A DNA stretch of 9,798 nt from Clostridia bacterium (GTDB taxonomy: Bacteria; Bacillota; Clostridia; Oscillospirales; CAG-382): NCBI GenBank assembly GCA_017501055.1, contig JAFVXP010000108.1, positions 1 to 9,798 of the forward strand, given 5' to 3'. The translations under genes were made by a program, and so were the position numbers. Below the pieces are notes generated by a model. That model saw only the letters and a list, made by a program, of their open reading frames with translations, made no database searches and was not told the origin of the DNA. Positions 6,075 to 9,798 of this stretch are shown piece after piece (position 1 is the stretch's first letter; each line of letters begins with the position of its first letter).

Positions 6075-7229
6075 ATGAAAAAATACTCCGAAATTATTTC
6101 TATCATTCTTTTCTGCGCTATAATCGCTTCGCTTTCGGTTTCGTTTGTTATTTCAAAGGATATCCCCTTTTCAGAGCAGGAAAACCGTGAGCTTGCACAA
6201 GCACCAAGTCTTGACAGGGAATCCTTCTTCTCGGGCGAATTCGGAAAAGAAATGAACCTCTATTTTTCCGACCAATTCCCTCTTCGCAGTTTATTTGTCA
6301 ACATTAAAAGTATGACAGAGCTTGCGTTCTTGAAGGGTGAAAACAACGGGGTTTTGTTTAGTCAAAATCAGCTTGCCGTCAAGAGCTTTAATTCCTATCA
6401 ATCACGCATTAACATCACCGAAAACACCGACCGTATATATCCCGAAACGATAAAGGCACAGTTTTTATCGGTCAACGCACTTGCCGAAAAGCTGAATATA
6501 CCGCTTGTAACGGTCATACCGCCGAGAACGGTTGATATTGCAGATTCGGTCTTTAAATACGACCGTCCCGACGGCGATACCGCTTTCAATCTTATGAAGG
6601 ATACTCTTTCCGATAAGACGGGATATATCAACACGTTGGACTTGCTTCGTCCCAAATACGAAAACGGTGAATACGTATATTACCGTACCGACCACCATTG
6701 GACAACGCTCGGCGCATATTATACCTATTGCGAGATCATGAAAAATCTTGGTCACGGTGAGAATATAATCCCTATAACCGATTTTGAGATCGAGCAGGTT
6801 GCCGATTTTTCGGGTACTACGGCGGCAAGAGCAAGCTTTCCTTTCTATGAAAAGGACACTCTTGAGATTTGGCATCTTTCCGACGAAAATGATTACGAGG
6901 TGACCGTTGACGGAGAAAAGCTTGACAGCTTTTACAGCAGAGATTTCCTCGACAAAAGCGATAAATATTCCGTATTCCTCGACGGCACACACGATATTAC
7001 CGAAATACGCAAAAAGGGTGAAGAACGCAAAACGCTTCTTATCGCAAAGGACTCGTTTGCAAACTGTCTTATTCCCTTCCTTGCACGTGAATTTGATATA
7101 ATCGCATTGAATCTGCGAACCAACACGGCGATTTCGGCTTTTGCGGAAAACTATTCCGCCGATGCGGTTCTTATAGTTTTTAACACAGAAAATATTATTA
7201 CTTCTGCCGATTTAGGCAACGTAAGATAA
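6075..7229 (+). CDS. DHHW-family protein, SGNH-like O-acetylation partner
   Basis: The 384-residue protein has a single N-terminal membrane helix (about 7-27) without a lipobox Cys, then an extracytoplasmic domain. FSEQENRELAQAP (32-44) and FPLRS (68-72) are typical of the DHHW family (PF14286). The naming motif is TDHHWTTLGAYY (205-216), with the Asp/His pair, and LLIAKDSFAN (321-330) holds the candidate nucleophile Ser327. The family resembles AlgJ/AlgX and DltD, SGNH-fold proteins that work with an MBOAT to acetylate a glycan. The ribosome binding site GGAG (6062-6065) directly follows the MBOAT stop, so the genes are cotranscribed and probably coupled. Whether it transfers or hydrolyses acetyl groups cannot be told from the sequence. 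Confidence 0.9.
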   Translation: MKKYSEIISIILFCAIIASLSVSFVISKDIPFSEQENRELAQAPSLDRESFFSGEFGKEMNLYFSDQFPLRSLFVNIKSMTELAFLKGENNGVLFSQNQLAVKSFNSYQSRINITENTDRIYPETIKAQFLSVNALAEKLNIPLVTVIPPRTVDIADSVFKYDRPDGDTAFNLMKDTLSDKTGYINTLDLLRPKYENGEYVYYRTDHHWTTLGAYYTYCEIMKNLGHGENIIPITDFEIEQVADFSGTTAARASFPFYEKDTLEIWHLSDENDYEVTVDGEKLDSFYSRDFLDKSDKYSVFLDGTHDITEIRKKGEERKTLLIAKDSFANCLIPFLAREFDIIALNLRTNTAISAFAENYSADAVLIVFNTENIITSADLGNVR

Positions 7230-7246
7230 TAAAAGGAGGACATAAA

Positions 7247-8860
7247 ATGAAAAAGTATTTAATTTTCATCCTTGCAATGCTGTTTGTGTTTACAACCTTC
7301 CTTGCGGCTTGCGGTGATGACACCACTCCCGACAATTCCCAAACAAACGAAAGCTCGGTTAACGAATCAAGCGCTGACGAAAGTGAATCGTCTACCGAAA
7401 GCCTCGACGCAAGCGAAGAAGGCAATCAAAGCTCGACCGATCCGAGCGACGTTTCCGAACCCGAAGTGTCGGAAAACAGCTCTGACGAAAGCGAAGAGCC
7501 TTCCAAAGAACCCTCTAAAGAACCGAGCAAAGAACCTTCCGACGAACCCTCTGACGAACCTTCCGACGAGCCTTCCAAAGAACCCTCTAAAGAACCTTCA
7601 AAAGAGCCCTCTGACGAACCTTCTGACGAACCTTCCGACGAGCCTTCAAAAGAGCCCTCTGACGAACCTTCCGACGAACCCGATGTTTCCGAAGAACCCG
7701 AAGACCCCGTTAACGAAATTTCCGTATTCACCTGCCGTTACACCGAAGGACCCTATTTTGCATTGGTCGGCACTTGTGAAGACGGTGCTGTCGTAACAGG
7801 TGTTGGCAACGGCGAGACCGTAACCTCCAAATCCTACAAGGGTTGGTTCTCCCTCCGTATGAGCTGTGACGCTATGTCCGTTGACGTTAAATTAACTCAA
7901 AAGGTAAACGGCAAGCAGGTTGGTAAAACTCTTGAATATAACGCTGTTCCCCAATATCCCGGCAACGATATGTGGCCTATGGTGGTTGGCGGCGATTTCC
8001 AATTCTTCCTCCAATCCATGCTTCCCGACTTTGAAGGAACAAATATCCCCTCTTCCTATAACTTAAGCTCTTTGACAAGCAGAGTTGCTTCAAGAATTAA
8101 TTCTCTCCGTCAATACAATCCCGATGCGGAAATAATCTATATGGTCGTTCCTTCGGCTATGACGATGTATCCCGAGCTTGTTCCCGAAGATTACGAACAA
8201 ACCAACGGAAAGACCAAGCTCGACCTTACCATGCAAGCGCTTAAAGACGGCGGTGCAACCGTTATCGACCTCAAGACCGTGTTTGCAAAACACAAAAAGG
8301 ACTCTATGCCCCTTTATTACAAGCTTGACAGCCATTGGTCCGATTACGGCGCATACGTTGCATATACCGAGCTTTTCAACCATATCGCAACCAAATTCCC
8401 CGATGCAAAGCCCAGACCTCAGAGTGATTTCAACTGGAACCCCAAATATTACCAAAGCGGTGATATGTCCTATTATCTCGCAACCGACAAAAACGAGGCT
8501 TTGCAGTATCAGAACGATATTAAGGAATATTCATATTTCCGTACCTTCAAGGTCAACGTTCCTTCGTCTGTTACCGCATACGACAGATACGTTTCGGCAG
8601 ATAAGCTTTCGTACAACAACAGTATGACCTACGCAAACACCGTTCGTACCAACAACGAAAAGCTTCCCTCTTGTATCGTTATGCGTGACTCGTTCTCGAC
8701 GCAGATCTATGACATTCTTGCGGAACGTATGAACGTAACCCATTATTACGGTATGTGGGACTATTCTTGGAACATCTCCACCATCGCAAGCGAATCGCCC
8801 GATTACATCATCTATGTCCTTGCAGAATGGAATCTTGACGATATTATCCTTTACGGTTGA
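7247..8860 (+). CDS. SGNH/AlgX-like lipoprotein with EPS-repeat stalk
   Basis: The 537-residue protein has a lipoprotein signal with LAAC (Cys22), a long disordered Ser/Glu/Asp/Pro-rich stalk (about 23-155) including regular EPS units at 83-145, a small probable beta domain (about 158-235) and an SGNH-fold domain (about 240-537). In the latter, IIYMVVPSAMTMYPE (296-310) parallels the equivalent strand in the DHHW protein, LDSHWSDYGAY (360-370) has the Asp/His pair as DSHW instead of DHHW, and CIVMRDSFSTQ (476-486) gives candidate nucleophile Ser482. It is therefore a distant paralogue of the preceding gene, set off the membrane by a long stalk that could span part of the cell wall. AGGAGG at 7234-7239 is seven bases before the start. 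It is last in the MBOAT operon. The pairing suggests one membrane-proximal and one wall-reaching enzyme; this is inference. Confidence 0.9.
   Translation: MKKYLIFILAMLFVFTTFLAACGDDTTPDNSQTNESSVNESSADESESSTESLDASEEGNQSSTDPSDVSEPEVSENSSDESEEPSKEPSKEPSKEPSDEPSDEPSDEPSKEPSKEPSKEPSDEPSDEPSDEPSKEPSDEPSDEPDVSEEPEDPVNEISVFTCRYTEGPYFALVGTCEDGAVVTGVGNGETVTSKSYKGWFSLRMSCDAMSVDVKLTQKVNGKQVGKTLEYNAVPQYPGNDMWPMVVGGDFQFFLQSMLPDFEGTNIPSSYNLSSLTSRVASRINSLRQYNPDAEIIYMVVPSAMTMYPELVPEDYEQTNGKTKLDLTMQALKDGGATVIDLKTVFAKHKKDSMPLYYKLDSHWSDYGAYVAYTELFNHIATKFPDAKPRPQSDFNWNPKYYQSGDMSYYLATDKNEALQYQNDIKEYSYFRTFKVNVPSSVTAYDRYVSADKLSYNNSMTYANTVRTNNEKLPSCIVMRDSFSTQIYDILAERMNVTHYYGMWDYSWNISTIASESPDYIIYVLAEWNLDDIILYG
7496..7681 (+). 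repeat. 12-bp tandem repeat encoding charge-patterned EPS units
   Basis: About fifteen 12-bp units encode X-Glu-Pro-Ser. The first residue of each unit follows a block order: three Lys (87, 91, 95), three Asp (99, 103, 107), three Lys (111, 115, 119), three Asp (123, 127, 131), one Lys (135), two Asp (139, 143). The K3D3 block is thus a 72-bp higher-order unit present twice and partly a third time. Synonymous differences between units show that it is not a very recent expansion. Confidence 0.95.
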
Positions 8861-8884
8861 TTTGATTCCCCAAAAATGCATATT

Positions 8885-8915
8885 AAAAAGAGAGGTTAAA
8901 AAACCTCTCTTTTTT
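8885..8915. terminator. Intrinsic terminator of the MBOAT operon
   Basis: A perfect 13-bp stem, AAAAAGAGAGGTT (8885-8897) with AACCTCTCTTTTT (8902-8914), has an AAAA loop and a T-tract. It ends the acetylation operon and separates it from the TspO gene. Confidence 0.95.
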
Positions 8916-8973
8916 GTATATTATTGAACATAACCGCATATATTATCATATAACAACGTTGGGAGTGTTTTTT

Positions 8974-9444
8974 ATGAAAATACAATGGAAACAGCTTATT
9001 ATTGCGGTGTTGATTCCGCTTGCCGTTGGATTGCTGTCGGGCTTTATAAGCTCGGGTCAGATGGAAGCTTTCGAGGCTCTTAAGAAGCCGTTTTTGTCGC
9101 CGCCCGGCTGGCTTTTCCCTGTGGTTTGGACGATTCTTTATATTCTTATGGGTATTGCAAGCTACCGTATTTGGATTGCGAGCGCAACAGACGACAAAAA
9201 GAAGAGTGCCCTTTTCGTATACGGCTTGCAGTTGGTGTTTAACTTCTTTTGGTCGATAATCTTCTTTAATTTAGAGATGTATCTGTTCGCCTTTATTTGG
9301 CTTGTTGCGCTTTGGATCTTGATCTACATTACCTACAAGCGTTTCGGCAAGATCGACACGGTTGCCGAATATCTGCTTATTCCCTATCTTGTTTGGGTTG
9401 CGTTTGCAGGATATTTGAATCTTTCGATTTGGCTTTTGAATTAA
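8974..9444 (+). CDS. tspO: TspO/MBR family membrane protein
   Basis: From ATG 8974 this is a 156-residue protein with five predicted membrane helices (about 8-26, 45-66, 78-100, 102-121, 131-152), the usual TspO size and topology. Family motifs are FLSPPGWLFPVVWTILYILM (40-59), NFFWSIIFFN (90-99) and PYLVWVAFAGYLN (137-149). Bacterial TspO binds tetrapyrroles and other hydrophobic ligands and is linked to stress and porphyrin handling. An in-frame ATG 60 bases earlier is rejected: it lies inside the preceding terminator, while GGGAGTG (8961-8967) is well placed for 8974. A TTGAAC at 8924-8929 could be its -35, but no good -10 at the right distance is clear. It has its own terminator and no functional link to its neighbours that I can see. 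Confidence 0.93.
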   Translation: MKIQWKQLIIAVLIPLAVGLLSGFISSGQMEAFEALKKPFLSPPGWLFPVVWTILYILMGIASYRIWIASATDDKKKSALFVYGLQLVFNFFWSIIFFNLEMYLFAFIWLVALWILIYITYKRFGKIDTVAEYLLIPYLVWVAFAGYLNLSIWLLN

Positions 9445-9452
9445 ATCCTTGT

Positions 9453-9483
9453 GTCCCTGTCCGTTTGGGTGGGGACGTTTTTT
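9453..9483 (+). terminator. Intrinsic terminator of tspO
   Basis: GTCCCTGTCC (9453-9462) pairs with GGGTGGGGAC (9467-9476), including three G-T wobble pairs, around a GTTT loop. A run of T follows from 9478. It lies nine bases after the tspO stop. Confidence 0.85.
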
Positions 9484-9512
9484 CTAAATTTGCAATAAAT
9501 CGAAAAAAAGGG

Positions 9513-9541
9513 TTGCAAAAAATCTTTTCCCGTGTTACAAT
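9513..9541 (+). promoter_or_regulatory. Promoter driving the tRNA-Ser-like locus
   Basis: TTGCAA (9513-9518) and TACAAT (9536-9541) are 17 bp apart, with TGT before the -10 giving an extended -10. Transcription should begin near 9548, just before the tRNA-Ser-like fragment. This is the best promoter visible for the downstream intact tRNA-Ser as well. Confidence 0.75.
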
Positions 9542-9550
9542 ACATCTTGC

Positions 9551-9720
9551 GGTTGCGTACCAGAGGTATCGAAGTGGGAACGAGTCCGAGCGCACCCTGT
9601 GGGTGATACAGCGAGGACGAGTTCGTGCAGCGGCCGAAATTTTGTGAGCGATTAGCGAACAGAAAATTTCGTCTCACCGCAAACCGGACATAACGGGGCG
9701 TAGACCCGTCGGTTGTACCC
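9551..9720 (+). pseudogene. tRNA-Ser-like 5' fragment split by a structured insert
   Basis: CAGAGGTATCGAAGTGG (9561-9577) and GGACATAACGGGGC (9686-9699) match, in order, the acceptor/D-arm and D-loop/position-27 parts of the intact tRNA-Ser that begins at 9757, with one mismatch in each. Between them lies an unrelated insert of about 110 nt, placed at the D-loop GG. After 9699 the sequence no longer forms a serine anticodon arm; it can fold as ACGGG/CCCGT around seven bases without the needed T33. A functional tRNA is therefore unlikely even if the insert were removed. GGTTG with TACC occurs at both 9551-9561 and 9711-9719, another sign of duplication. It may be a decayed tandem tRNA copy or a transcribed leader RNA. 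Confidence 0.6.
9578..9687 (+). repeat. Structured insert in the tRNA-Ser-like fragment
   Basis: Two hairpin domains are visible. In the first, GAACGAGTCC (9578-9587) pairs with GGACGAGTTC (9615-9624) with a central tandem G-A/A-G mismatch, capped by CACCC/GGGTG (9593-9597/9601-9605). In the second, CGAAATTTT (9635-9643) pairs perfectly with AAAATTTCG (9663-9671) around GTGAGCGATTAGCGAACAG. In addition GGTTGCG (9551-9557) can close on CGCAAACC (9678-9685) with one bulge. If GG is a target duplication the insert is 110 bp. It could be a small mobile repeat or a non-coding RNA domain. I cannot match it to a known RNA family. Confidence 0.55.
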
Positions 9721-9756
9721 TTTAAAAACGATTACAACTTAATATTTTTCATATAC

Positions 9757-9798
9757 GCAGAGGTATCGAAGCGGTCATAACGGGGCTGACTCGAAATC
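9757..9798 (+). tRNA. tRNA-Ser (anticodon CGA), 3' part outside the window
   Basis: The acceptor strand GCAGAGG (9757-9763) is followed by TA, D-stem TCG/CGG (9766-9768/9781-9783), a G at position 26, anticodon stem GCTGA (9785-9789) and loop CTCGAAA (9790-9796), giving anticodon CGA at 9792-9794, which decodes UCG serine codons. The gene is cut at the start of the 3' anticodon strand, so the long variable arm and T-arm cannot be checked. Confidence 0.88.

Noticed and set aside
7496..7681. CRISPR array
   Set aside because: The repeats are 12-bp coding units in frame within a lipoprotein gene, with no spacers.
7426..7731. Minus-strand Gly/Ser-rich frame opposite the EPS stalk
   Set aside because: It is the complement of the 12-bp repeat; the low-complexity product is an artefact of the repeat's composition.
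4676..8860. dlt operon for D-alanylation of teichoic acid
   Set aside because: There is an MBOAT and SGNH-type partners, but no DltA adenylation enzyme or DltC carrier; the motifs are DHHW and AlgX-like.
9551..9720. RNase P RNA, tmRNA or a riboswitch
   Set aside because: I looked for their conserved cores and found none; the only convincing similarity is to the neighbouring tRNA-Ser.

Overview
The window looks like chromosomal DNA of a low-to-mid GC Firmicute of the class Clostridia, probably an uncultured gut-type Oscillospiraceae or relative. The reasons are AGGAGG-type ribosome binding sites before most genes, sigma-A promoters, small A/T-flanked hairpin terminators, serine/glutamate/proline-rich linkers in surface lipoproteins, and families that I know mainly from Clostridia (DUF4358, a four-cysteine DUF6472-like protein, DHHW proteins). 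The genus assignment is inference; no rRNA or ribosomal protein gene is present.

Layout. (1) 1-453: a tRNA-Leu(GAG) gene with its own promoter and a bidirectional terminator, followed by a palindrome-rich element that carries extra copies of the tRNA 3' part in both orientations. (2) 451-993 (minus): a membrane-anchored XRE-type regulator. (3) 1224-2480 (plus): a secreted, probably lipid-anchored ComEC-like metallo-beta-lactamase-fold protein with a C-terminal Cys motif. (4) 2533-3086 (minus): a REP-associated tyrosine transposase (RAYT, HUH family) broken into all three frames, with two 30-bp inverted GTAG-starting REP-like repeats lying at the frameshifts. (5) 3089-4538 (minus): a compact run reading DUF4358 lipoprotein, Dabb-domain protein, small four-Cys protein, multi-pass membrane protein. 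(6) 4676-8860 (plus), divergent from (5): MBOAT O-acyltransferase, DHHW protein and a second SGNH-like lipoprotein with an EPS-repeat stalk, closed by a strong terminator. (7) 8974-9444: a TspO/MBR protein. (8) 9484-9798: a promoter, a tRNA-Ser-like 5' fragment split in its D-loop by a structured insert of about 110 nt, then the start of an intact-looking tRNA-Ser(CGA) gene cut by the window end.

How it works together. The MBOAT, DHHW and lipoprotein genes are best read as an AlgI/AlgJ/AlgX-like or PatA/PatB-like unit: the MBOAT carries acyl (probably acetyl) groups across the membrane and the two extracytoplasmic SGNH-fold proteins transfer them to, or remove them from, a surface glycan. The divergent DUF4358 lipoprotein may belong to the same process. 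The most unusual material is not the protein genes but the small structured DNA around the two tRNA loci and inside the transposase remnant.
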